Assembly (NCBI GenBank): GCA_963753545.1
Contig: CAVWCQ010000008.1
Span: forward strand, 2,046,001 to 2,110,000
Direction: 5' to 3'
Source of the DNA: CAVWCQ01 sp963753545
Lineage (GTDB): Bacteria; Chloroflexota; Anaerolineae; Aggregatilineales; Aggregatilineaceae
Length of the DNA: 64,000 bases
Positions within the stretch are counted from its first letter, which is position 1, and each line of letters begins with the position of its first letter. Shown one piece after another: positions 56,352 to 64,000 of the stretch. The notes under the pieces were generated by a model. That model searched no databases. It was given only the letters and a program-made list of their open reading frames with translations, and had not been told where the DNA came from. Both the position numbers and the translations under genes were made by a program.

Positions 56352-57108
56352 AACCGTCGATTTGACACAGAAGCTGGAGCCGGAAGCCTACCGCGAACAA
56401 CTTACGAAGCTGCAAGTACGGTTGGCGGCGCTCGGCTTCCAGGTCTACAAGCAGCAGCGCCCGGTGATACTCGCCTTCGAAGGGTGGGACGCGGCAGGGA
56501 AGGGCGGGGCGATCAAGCGCCTGACCGAGCGGCTCGATCCGCGGGGGTATGTGGTGCATGCGATCAGCGCGCCGCGCGGCGACGATGCCGAGCATCACTA
56601 CCTGTGGCGCTTCTGGCGGCGGCTGCCGGAAGCAGGCCAGATCGCGATCTTTGACCGGACGTGGTATGGGCGTGTGCTGGTGGAGCGGATCGAAGGATTT
56701 TGCCGGGAGGACGAATGGCAGCGCGCCTACCAGGAGATCAACCAGTTCGAGCGGCAGTTGGTCGATTTTGGTACGATCCTGGTGAAGTTCTGGCTGCATA
56801 TCAGTAAGGAAGAGCAGTTAGCCCGCTTTGAGACGCGCAGCGACACCGCCTACAAATCGTGGAAGCTGACCGATGAGGACTGGCGCAACCGCGAGAAATG
56901 GGATGTCTATGTGCAGGCCGTGGAAGATATGCTGCTCAAAACCAGCACGACTGTCGCGCCCTGGACGGTTGTTCCCGCCAACGATAAATGGTTTGCCCGT
57001 GTCTGTGTGTTGAAAACAGTCGTCGACGCGCTGGAACGCAGCCTGGATCTGTCGTTCGAAAAAGGGGATGGCAAATCGAGCAGAGAAAAAGAAAAACATC
57101 ATAAGTAG
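56344..57108 (+). CDS. ppk2: Polyphosphate kinase 2 family protein, copy 2
   Basis: A tandem paralogue of 254 residues: MLETVDLTQKLEPEAYREQL parallels copy 1. Walker A is GWDAAGKGG (residues 47-55) and the second motif FDRTWYGRVLVERIEGFC. The tail is Lys/Glu-rich. Gly in place of Thr at the end of Walker A and a differing lid suggest a different nucleotide preference. It is translationally coupled to copy 1. Confidence 0.92.
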   Translation: MLETVDLTQKLEPEAYREQLTKLQVRLAALGFQVYKQQRPVILAFEGWDAAGKGGAIKRLTERLDPRGYVVHAISAPRGDDAEHHYLWRFWRRLPEAGQIAIFDRTWYGRVLVERIEGFCREDEWQRAYQEINQFERQLVDFGTILVKFWLHISKEEQLARFETRSDTAYKSWKLTDEDWRNREKWDVYVQAVEDMLLKTSTTVAPWTVVPANDKWFARVCVLKTVVDALERSLDLSFEKGDGKSSREKEKHHK

Positions 57109-57115
57109 GAAAAAC

Positions 57116-57140
57116 AAAAAACCCCGTCGTCAGGCGGGGT
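57116..57140 (-). terminator. Terminator of the BTAD regulator gene
   Basis: ACCCCG and CGGGGT pair (6 bp, 8-base loop), with six T following on the minus strand. It also terminates the plus-strand ppk2 genes less well. Confidence 0.75.
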
Positions 57141-57159
57141 CTATGATCTCTCAGCTAGC

Positions 57160-58405
57160 TCAGGAGCGGCGGATTTGCTCGGCAAGCTCCGATTGTCTTG
57201 GCACCGGGGGCAACGTTGAGCGTATTCTTAAGTTCCGTCACCAGCCGGTCATAGGTTTCCAGCGCATCGCCGGGACGATCCAGGTCGCGGTAGAGTTCCA
57301 TAATGGCCCGCGCCAGGTCTTCACGCTGGGGACTGGTCGCGGCGGCGCGCATGAAACAGCCCAGCGCGTTCACTTTTTCATCCCGATTCTTATAAATGCG
57401 GGCGAGGCCGGACAGCGCTTCAGCATAGGTCAGCGCCAGTTCTCCCCGACGGTTTGTCACCCAATCCTGTTCCATCGTGCTCAGGAAGGGGCCGTTATAG
57501 AGATCGATGGCGTTTTGCAGCAGCGTGATCGCCTCTTCATCGTCTGCAACCGCGGCATTTTGCACGGCTTCGGCAAACTTCACCACATCGTAATGCAGTT
57601 CCAGATCGGGCGAGATGCGGTAAAACCCGGACCAGTAAACCGTCAGATCTGCTCCCAAAATCTCACTAATTTTGCGCTTCGTGACGTGGAAGACATTCGT
57701 TGCTTCACGGGTCGAAAGCGTGGGCCAAAACGTCTGGAATATTTCGTCACGCGTGGTCATGCCCCGGTCTACAAAGTAGAAGAACAGGGTGCGGGGCAGC
57801 ACGCCGTCCCAGTGATCAACCAGCCGCCCGTTGATCAGAACGCGGCCCGGCCCCAGAGCGCGCACTTCGAGCACGCTTTTGCCCTGCGCTCCGGCATAAT
57901 CGAGCAGCATCCGGTCTGGATTCGTCGGGACGAGCGCGATCCGCCCTTGCAGGCCATCGTGCCCCAATAATTCCATAGGCAGTTCCCGCGTGCCCAATAC
58001 GATCCGGCTGCCGTCGGACAGGTTTTGTGCCAGCCCGGCAATAAATGGAGCCACCGCGGCGCGATCCGCCAGGTCATACGCGTCGATAACCAGCATGACG
58101 CGACCATAGCCATTGAGTACTTTGGCGAACTGGCGACCAGCGGAGTCCGCATTGCCGCGCAGATGGGGCAGTTCCGCGTTTAACTGCGGTTCGAGCGCCG
58201 TCTGGATATGGGCCAGCAGTGTCTCGAGCGAACAATTCTGTTCGGGGACGGTGACAAAGGCAAGGGTGAACGAAGAGTCACCCAATACGGGGGTGAGCAG
58301 GCGATGTTGGCCGTGAAAATCGGGATGGAGGATCGCAAGCGTCACGTCAGAGGGGAGGTTATACAATTGGTTCTGGGCTTGTGCAAAGGAATCGATTGTA
58401 TTCAC
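57160..58405 (-). CDS. SARP/BTAD-type transcriptional regulator (frameshift near end)
   Basis: The product has an N-terminal region with an NTPase-like remnant (RVMLVIDAYDLADRAAV resembles Walker B), a winged-helix DNA-binding domain of the OmpR/SARP type (VRALGPGRVLINGRLVDHWD, DEIFQTFWPTLSTREATNV) and a C-terminal bacterial transcriptional activation domain of TPR helices (DLYNGPFLSTMEQDW). The family activates biosynthetic or stress genes. No intact P-loop is seen. GTG 58405 has GGAGG 9 bases upstream. One base too many near 57190 hides the real end ELAEQIRRS. Confidence 0.82.
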
Positions 58406-58506
58406 AAGAGGATACCTCCATCCTGGAACATGCATTACGATGAGTCAAACTATCCCTTACATGGTTATGCTGTTATAGCTTTAGACTGAGCAGCTTTATT
58501 GATAGC

Positions 58507-58535
58507 ATTATACACGCATGAGGAAATCACCACAA
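58507..58535 (-). promoter_or_regulatory. Predicted promoter of the BTAD regulator gene
   Basis: On the minus strand TTGTGG, a 17-base spacer and TATAAT, about 100 bases before GTG 58405. Confidence 0.6.
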
Positions 58536-58614
58536 CCGCCGTTTACTGCTGTTCGGATTAGAAATGTGTTAGTGTTCTTGCCTCTTCCTTGAGATTCCTC
58601 AGATAAGACCTCCG

Positions 58615-59061
58615 TTAGCCGCGCGGCGGGCGGGTGAGGGGCGGGCGTAAAGTTTTTGTTGGTCCTTCAGTAGGAGACGAATTGGGCGCATGTGTAGGGC
58701 TGGGCGCTGGCCGAGTCGCAGTCTGGCTGGCGGTTGGTCTTGCTGTTCGAGTTGGGGTACTGGACGGGGCGGAAGTAGGGCTGGGCGTCCCAGTAGGACT
58801 GGGTGTTCTGGTCGGACTGGGTGTCTGGGTTGACGTCCCGGTTGGGCTGGGGGTCCCAGTAGGACTGGGGGTGCTGCTCGGCGTGAGGGTCGCCGTAGAT
58901 GTTGGGGTAAGCGTTGGTGTATGTGTGATGGTTGCTGTCGCCGTTTCGGTTGGCGGACGAGTGGGAGCCGGGTCACCGGGGGAGCGGAAGGTGGCGCAGG
59001 CGAGGGCTGGCAAGACCAACAAAACAATACTGAGCGTCAGGACACGCCAGGATGAACCCAT
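58615..59061 (-). CDS. Thr/Pro/Ser-rich lipoprotein
   Basis: The 148-residue protein has a lipoprotein signal with lipobox LPALACA (Cys22). The mature chain is almost wholly Thr, Pro and Ser in repeats of the type TPSPTGTPSPTGT. It has no folded domain and probably extends from the membrane, likely O-glycosylated or wall-spanning. Similar TPTP-type spacers occur elsewhere in this window, in the GH-A lipoprotein and the DsbA-like protein. The repetitive DNA is prone to slippage. Confidence 0.65.
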   Translation of the reverse strand: MGSSWRVLTLSIVLLVLPALACATFRSPGDPAPTRPPTETATATITHTPTLTPTSTATLTPSSTPSPTGTPSPTGTSTQTPSPTRTPSPTGTPSPTSAPSSTPTRTARPTASQTATRPAPSPTHAPNSSPTEGPTKTLRPPLTRPPRG

Positions 59062-59076
59062 TCGACCAATCCTCGC

Positions 59077-61256
59077 TTATACGGCGGTGCGCCGGACCGC
59101 TTCAACCACGTTGGGCAGATGTTCAATTTTAGCCAGGATGCGCGCAAGCTGTTTGAGATCTTTGATCTCCATCGTCAGCTCAAAAGTGGCGATATTCTGG
59201 CGGGTGCTGATGTTGACGTTGGACATATTGATATTTTCGTCGGCAATTACGGCTCCGATATCGCGCATCAGCCCTTCACGGTCATAGGCGACAATGAGGA
59301 CCGGGACAGGATAGGATTGGACGCTGGCAGGGGGCCAGGTGACGTTGATGATCCGTTCCGGTTCAGTCGTGTTGAGAATATTTTTACAGTCGGCGCGATG
59401 CACGGTAATGCCTTTGCCGCGTGTGATGAAGCCCGAGATCTCGTCACCATAGGTCGGATTGCAGCAGCGCGCCAGAGTCACCAGCAGACCCTGTGTTTCA
59501 TCGATGCGCATGCCTTCGGCTTTGACAGGCTCCTTATGGGAGATCGTTGCTTCGAGCCGGTTGGCAGCTTCGTCTTCGGCGGCGCGGCGCTCGGTTTCCA
59601 GCAGGCGGAAACTGATCACGGATCCGGTGAGGTCCCCGTAGCCAATCGCCGCCATCAGATCGTCGGCGCTGGCATACCCCATCTGGGCCGCGATATCATC
59701 CCGGTTGGCATCGACCATGCCGATCTTGCGCATTTCGCGGTCCAGGACTTCTTTGCCGTCCGCGATACTCTTATCGCGATCCCGCCGTTTGAACCACTGT
59801 TTGATCTTGCTGCGGGCGCGCGGCGTCTTGACGTAATTCCAGATCGGAATTGAGCCAGTCCAGGCTCGGCCCGCCGCGATTGGCCGTGAGAATCTCGACA
59901 CGCTCTCCGTTTTTGATGCCGTAATCCAGGCTGACCAGCCGCCCGTTTACTTTGGCTCCCCGGCAGCGGTGACCGATTTCGGTGTGGATATGGTAGGCAA
60001 AGTCGATGGGAGTCGCGCCTTCCGGCAGATCGACAATATCGCCTTTGGGCGTAAAGGCATAAATGCGTTCTGGCGTAATCTGTTCGAGCATGCCTTCGAC
60101 AAAACTGCCCGCGCTCTGGTCGGCGGTATCGAGCTGGACATCTTCCATCATGCGGCGGATACGTTCCAGGCGGCGTTCCATTGCGCCGTCGTGCCCGTTG
60201 CCGTCGACCTTCTTTGTAACGCCAGTGGGCGGCGATGCCGTATTCAGCCTCTTCGTCCATCTCAAGCGTGCGAATCTGGACTTCGAGCGTTTTGCCTTCC
60301 CGGTCCAGGACAGCGGTATGCAGGCTGCGGTACGAGTTTTCTTTGGGCTGCGAGATATAGTCATCAAACTCGCCGGGGATGGCGTGGAAAATATTGTGGA
60401 TTATGCCGAGCGCCTGGTAACACTCCGGGATGCTCTTCACGATGACACGAATCGCGCGCACGTCGTAAATCTGGCTGAAGGGCAGGTGCTTGCGCTCCAT
60501 CTTGCGGTAAATGCTGTAGATGTGCTTGGGCCGTCCCTTGACATCCGCTTCCAGTCCTTCGCGCGAGAAATGTTCCTTGATGTAGGCCGTGACCCGCTTC
60601 ATATAGGCTTCGCGGTCGGAACGGCGCTCGTCCAACTGCGCGGCAATTTCGCGGTAACGTTCCGGTTCCAGGTAGCGAAAGGCGAGGTCTTCCAGTTCCC
60701 ACTTGAGCTGCCAGATGCCCAGGCGGTTGGCAATAGGGGCGAAGATGTCAATCGTCTCTTTGGCTTTTTGAATCTGTTTCGGCGGGGACATATAGCCGAG
60801 GGTGCGCATATTATGCAGCCTGTCGGCCAGTTTGATCAGAATCACGCGGAAATCCGATCCCATTGCCAGGAACGTTTTTCGCAGATATTCCGCTTCGCGG
60901 TCACCGGGTTTGCCGCCGTGCATGCCATCAACCCCGGTAGGCAGCGCTTTCAACTTGGTCACGCCATCAACCAGTTCGGCGATTTTGGGGCCGAACTCCC
61001 GCTCGATGTCTACCAGGGTGACGCCGGTATCTTCAACCACGTCATGCAGCAGCCCGGCGGCAATCGTGATGGCATCCAGGCCGAGATCGGCTAGAATTTG
61101 GGCAACAGCGATACAGTGAATAAGGTAGGGTTGGCCCGATCTGCGGTATTGACCATCATGCGCCTGCCGGGCGCGTTCAAAGGCCCGTTCGATCAGCGCG
61201 CGATCATTCCGCGCCATTTCGGGTAGGGCCTGGAAGATAGCAGTCAAATCCATCAT
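59077..61256 (-). CDS. rel: Bifunctional (p)ppGpp synthetase/hydrolase Rel (two frameshifts)
   Basis: The stringent-response enzyme of about 727 residues makes and degrades (p)ppGpp. The HD hydrolase motif is intact (YLIHCIAVAQILADLG, AGLLHDVVEDTG), the synthetase has IYDVRAIRVIV and ENSYRSLHTAVLDREGK, and the C-terminal TGS (YAFTPKGDIVDLPEGATPID) and ACT (LIVAYDREGLMRDIGAVIA) domains follow. The frame breaks near 60215 and 59848. A start at ATG 61256 is chosen over GTG 61268. A single Rel protein is typical of Chloroflexota. Confidence 0.93.
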
Positions 61257-61303
61257 GTTTGCTTGCACGGCTTAGAACCCTTTCCGACCCTCATTATTCT
61301 ACC

Positions 61304-61332
61304 AGTATAACGATCAACAATAGCCGTTGCAA
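61304..61332 (-). promoter_or_regulatory. Predicted rel promoter
   Basis: On the minus strand TTGCAA, 17-base spacer and TATACT, about 45 bases before the rel start. Confidence 0.65.
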
Positions 61333-61483
61333 TGCTGATAACCGTTTTCCCAACGATATTTCTTGTTTTTTAAAATGAAAAGCGTCAGAATTCTTCTTGA
61401 GGAAAAAACCCGTTCATTGGGTATATTTTACACCATGACTTGTGAAACTGGACACCAATCACCGATTGGACACGGGAGGACGA

Positions 61484-61972
61484 GTGAGTACAGCAAAACC
61501 GAAAGCGGCAAACGTGGCTGCGGCCACGAATGTGGATTGGCTGCGCGTTATTTCTATCGTGCTGTGTATTATCGGCCTGTTTATTGCCGGGTATCTGTCG
61601 TGGGCGGAGTTGGCGAATAAAGAGACGGTGTGCGCGGATACGGGCAAGATCGACTGCGCGGCAGTTCAAAAGAGTGCTTATGCCGATACGTACGGCCTGC
61701 CCGTCGGTGTGACAGGCTTTCTGGGCTATGCCGCAATTCTGGCAATACTCATTTTGGAAGATCAGGTGAAACTGGCAGCGACCTATGGGCGGACGCTGGT
61801 TGTCTGTATGGCTTTGTTTGGCGTGATCTTCTCGATCTATCTCTCACTCATCGAGGGAACGGTGCTTGATGCCTGGTGCCAATGGTGCGTGGCAAGCGCC
61901 ATTATCATCACGGCACTGCTGGTGGTCAGCATCCTGCGCCTGACTCGCTTCCTGACGCCCTTGCGCAGCTAG
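61484..61972 (+). CDS. Vitamin K epoxide reductase-family (VKOR) protein
   Basis: The 162-residue membrane protein has four to five helices and the active CxxC (Cys132-Cys135 in DAWCQWCVAS) plus the loop Cys50 and Cys58 (VCADTGKIDCAAV). VKOR reoxidises DsbA-like thioredoxins with quinone as acceptor. GTG 61484 has GGGAGGA upstream; the frame opens earlier at 61442. A DsbA-like protein lies 1 kb downstream on the other strand, consistent with partnership. Confidence 0.88.
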   Translation: MSTAKPKAANVAAATNVDWLRVISIVLCIIGLFIAGYLSWAELANKETVCADTGKIDCAAVQKSAYADTYGLPVGVTGFLGYAAILAILILEDQVKLAATYGRTLVVCMALFGVIFSIYLSLIEGTVLDAWCQWCVASAIIITALLVVSILRLTRFLTPLRS

Positions 61973-62005
61973 CACGTTGCGCGCCAGCAGAATGGACATA
62001 AAAAC

Positions 62006-62031
62006 AACGAGGGGCCCTGAGGCCCCTTGTT
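62006..62031. terminator. Bidirectional terminator between VKOR and S1-domain genes
   Basis: AACGAGGGGCC and GGCCCCTTGTT pair (one G-T) around CTGA. On the minus strand the stem is followed by TTTTT. Confidence 0.85.
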
Positions 62032-62053
62032 TGTTGGCGTGTGCTCGACGACG

Positions 62054-62776
62054 CTAGTCGTTCGAGTGCTGCCGCAGCGTCCGCGCGAAAATATCTTCAC
62101 GTTCTTCGCGGTGCTTGCCCTTCTTGCTACGCTTCTTCTCGGTACGGACCCGCTCTGGCATCTGCATCCCCGTGCCTTCCATTGCCCGGCGCAGGGCGAG
62201 TTCCATAGCGGTCGGCAGCTCTTCGGCTTCTTCTTCATCTTGCGGCACCGCTATGGCAGCATCTTCCAGCGCGCGAACGCTGAGGTCGATCTGCTTCTTG
62301 CGGCGGTTGATCCCGATCACCTTGACCTGAATTTCGTCACCGACTTTGACCACATCCGAGGGATCGCCAACATAACCCTTGGCGAGTTCGGAAACATGGA
62401 CCAGTCCAGGACGTTCTGCACCGATATCGACAAACGCACCGAACTTTTCTACACGGACAACCTTGCCGGTGAAAACTTTACTCTCGGCAATTTCTGACCA
62501 GTCCGTCGCCGGGGGGCGCAGCATGGTCAGGCTGATGCGGCCACGCTTGCGATCCACTTCCTGGACCCAAACCGTCACCTGGTCGCCTTCGTGCAGAATA
62601 TCCGTTACGTTTTTTACATGTTCATTGGAAAGCTGAGAAATGTGGAGCAGGCCGAGCCGACCGATGCCAATGTCCACCAACGCCCCGTACAGGTCGATCT
62701 TTTTGACCGTGCCCTGCAACTCCATCTTGGGCGTGATTTGTTCAATGGTGGTGGGCGCAGAATTCTCGGTACTCAT
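62054..62776 (-). CDS. S1 RNA-binding domain protein (two S1 domains)
   Basis: The product is 240 residues with two S1 OB-fold domains: residues about 18-88 (LQGTVKKIDLYGALVDIGI, GLLHISQLS) and about 98-170 (FTGKVVRVEKFGAFVDIGAE, GLVHVSELAKGYVGDPSDVV). A Lys/Arg/Glu-rich tail follows. It may bind mRNA or act in translation, like a short S1. No helicase or RNase domain is attached. Confidence 0.9.
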   Translation of the reverse strand: MSTENSAPTTIEQITPKMELQGTVKKIDLYGALVDIGIGRLGLLHISQLSNEHVKNVTDILHEGDQVTVWVQEVDRKRGRISLTMLRPPATDWSEIAESKVFTGKVVRVEKFGAFVDIGAERPGLVHVSELAKGYVGDPSDVVKVGDEIQVKVIGINRRKKQIDLSVRALEDAAIAVPQDEEEAEELPTAMELALRRAMEGTGMQMPERVRTEKKRSKKGKHREEREDIFARTLRQHSND

Positions 62777-62827
62777 CGGAGGTGCTCCTTATCCGTGTAA
62801 ACGGGTGTCTTCTTTCTAGTCGGGCGG

Positions 62828-62856
62828 ATTATACCTTCTCAACGGCAGTGGGTCAA
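62828..62856 (-). promoter_or_regulatory. Predicted promoter of the S1-domain gene
   Basis: On the minus strand TTGACC, 17-base spacer, TATAAT: the best promoter match in the window, about 50 bases before ATG 62776. Confidence 0.75.
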
Positions 62857-62982
62857 CGGTGTGTTTGAGCATCTGGGAATTTCTGTACACAACTATCCCC
62901 TACGATCCTAAACCAAACAGAAATCAAACGCCAGTCCAAGCTAAAATAAACGCGGCGCGCTTCGCTGCTCGTTGTGAATTGG

Positions 62983-63015
62983 AAAAATAAGCGCCCCAGA
63001 TGATCTGGAGCGCTT
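62983..63015 (-). terminator. Terminator of the DsbA-like gene
   Basis: AAGCGC-c-CCAGAT and ATCTGG-a-GCGCTT pair around one G; the minus strand continues with TTATTTTT. Confidence 0.8.
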
Positions 63016-63044
63016 GGAAGATCGTCAAGAGAAGTCGGAGTCGC

Positions 63045-63978
63045 TTAGCTGGCTTTGGCGAGTTCGGCGTCAATGATCTGCTTGAAGGTATCGAACGGCT
63101 GCGCGCCAAAGGTGTAGACCACGCCGTTGATGATGAAGCCGGGCGTGCCCTGGAAGCCGTAAGCCTGGGCCGCCGCGAAGTCATCCATGACTTCCTGGCG
63201 GTACTGATCGCTGGACAGGCACTGGGTAAAGGTGTCTTTATCCAGGCCAATTTCATCCGCAAAGCTGACGAGCGTCTCCTGATTCAATGCCAGGGGGCTG
63301 GCGGCATTATGATTGGCGAAAATGCGGTTGTGCATATCCAGGAATTTGCCCTGGTCGTTGGCACATTGGGCCGCTTCGGCAGCGCTCACGGAGTCTTCGC
63401 CAAAAATGGTGTAGTCACGATAGACAAATTTCACCTGATCGGGATAGGCTGCCATGATCTGTGGCAGGGTTTCTTCGGCAAAACGGTTACAGTAACTGCA
63501 CTGGAAGTCCGAAAACTCGACAATCACGATGGGCGCGTCCGCATTGCCAACGTATGGATCGCCATCGAATGCAACATCGTTTGGAATGAGCGTTGGGGTG
63601 GGGGGGATCGGTGTATTGGTCGGAATGAGTGCCTGCACCTGAGTGGCAACGGCATTATCAATCGCCTGCTGGACCTGCTGCGGGTTCATCCCACCGTCGC
63701 TGCTGACCGCAACGGGCTGTGCCAGCGCGACCTGAGTCCCAACGGCCTCCGCAACGGCACTGTTTAATTCTTCTTCCGTAATACCCTTATCGCTGCCGCC
63801 CATCATGGTGGCAATGATGAAGTCCAGCAATCAAAAAGACGACTGCAACAAGCACGACCAGAATAATGGTCGTGGTGTTTGTTCCCGATGGCTGTGCAAC
63901 CGGCGCATAAGGGGTTCCCGTTTCGCGCAGTGAAATCGGCTGACCAGAATTAGACTGCGAATCAGTGGTTTGCGTCAT
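63045..63978 (-). CDS. DsbA-like membrane-anchored thioredoxin (frameshifted)
   Basis: A short cytoplasmic tail is followed by one helix (TIILVVLVAVVFLIAGL), a linker with TNTPIPPTPT, and a DsbA/TlpA-like thioredoxin domain. The active site is CSYC in EFSDFQCSYCNRFAEETLP; GFQGTPGFIINGVVY carries the cis-Pro. It would oxidise or isomerise disulfides outside the membrane and be reoxidised by VKOR. The frame breaks near 63827, just after the helix. Confidence 0.88.
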
Positions 63979-64000
63979 ACCCTCGTTGTCCTGTTCTCCT

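Overview
The window looks like a chromosomal segment of a GC-rich bacterium of the phylum Chloroflexota, most likely from the Anaerolineae side. This is inferred from gene content and style: secreted lipoproteins with Thr/Pro/Ser-rich linkers, a RpoC with lineage-type insertions, a TIR-FGE fusion, CHAT and CARDB domains, a BTAD-type regulator, KamA, and many short intergenic palindromes. No rRNA, tRNA, CRISPR array, prophage or insertion sequence was recognised.

The consensus carries many single-base insertions and deletions. At least 20 genes that read clearly as one protein are split between frames, including rpoC, gyrA, rel, cinA and kimA. I annotate each as one gene and give the approximate break points. 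The second half of rpoC (about 29.59-32.04 kb) has roughly ten breaks in 2.5 kb, so sequence error is more likely than gene decay. Two genes also contain an in-frame TAA in otherwise continuous coding sequence.

Layout. 0-3.7 kb (minus): envelope proteolysis operon of a PrsW-like membrane protein, an anchored protein and a secreted trypsin-like protease. 3.8-7.5 kb (plus): a methyltransferase remnant, then a peptide/nickel-type ABC importer (binding protein and two permeases, no ATPases in view). 7.6-10.4 kb: tandem HEAT-repeat paralogues and a NYN-LOTUS protein. 10.5-18.1 kb: miaA and yraN against a divergent cNMP-binding protein, cinA, a small unknown gene, a phosphoribosyltransferase-like gene, an MFS transporter and an acetyltransferase. 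18.1-22.3 kb: lepA against ftsY and prfB, the latter with a classic programmed frameshift. 22.4-27.5 kb: a C45-type hydrolase, a DHFR-fold protein, and an operon of a CHAT-TM-CARDB protein, a methyltransferase and a small membrane protein. 27.8-32.6 kb: rpoC without rpoB, with an acidic C-terminal tail. 32.7-37.4 kb: beta-propeller proteins, a flavin/pyridoxamine oxidase-fold protein and a GH-A glycosidase lipoprotein. 37.5-44.2 kb: a KimA-like K+ transporter, an ATP-grasp ligase and lysine 2,3-aminomutase, divergent from a homocitrate/isopropylmalate synthase-like enzyme. 45.4-50.0 kb: an amidohydrolase, gyrA, and crcB under a fluoride riboswitch. 50.1-55.4 kb: a TIR-TPR-FGE fusion, a flippase, CorA and a glycosyltransferase. 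55.5-64.0 kb: two tandem PPK2 kinases, a BTAD regulator, a Thr-rich lipoprotein, rel, VKOR, an S1-domain protein and a DsbA-like thioredoxin.

The most interesting points are the lysine/beta-lysine/K+ neighbourhood with a 16-bp inverted repeat bracketing a promoter-like sequence, the CHAT-CARDB module, the structured gene-free region at 45.0-45.35 kb, the possible attenuator ahead of kimA, the RpoC extensions, and the fluoride riboswitch whose promoter overlaps the gyrA stop codon.
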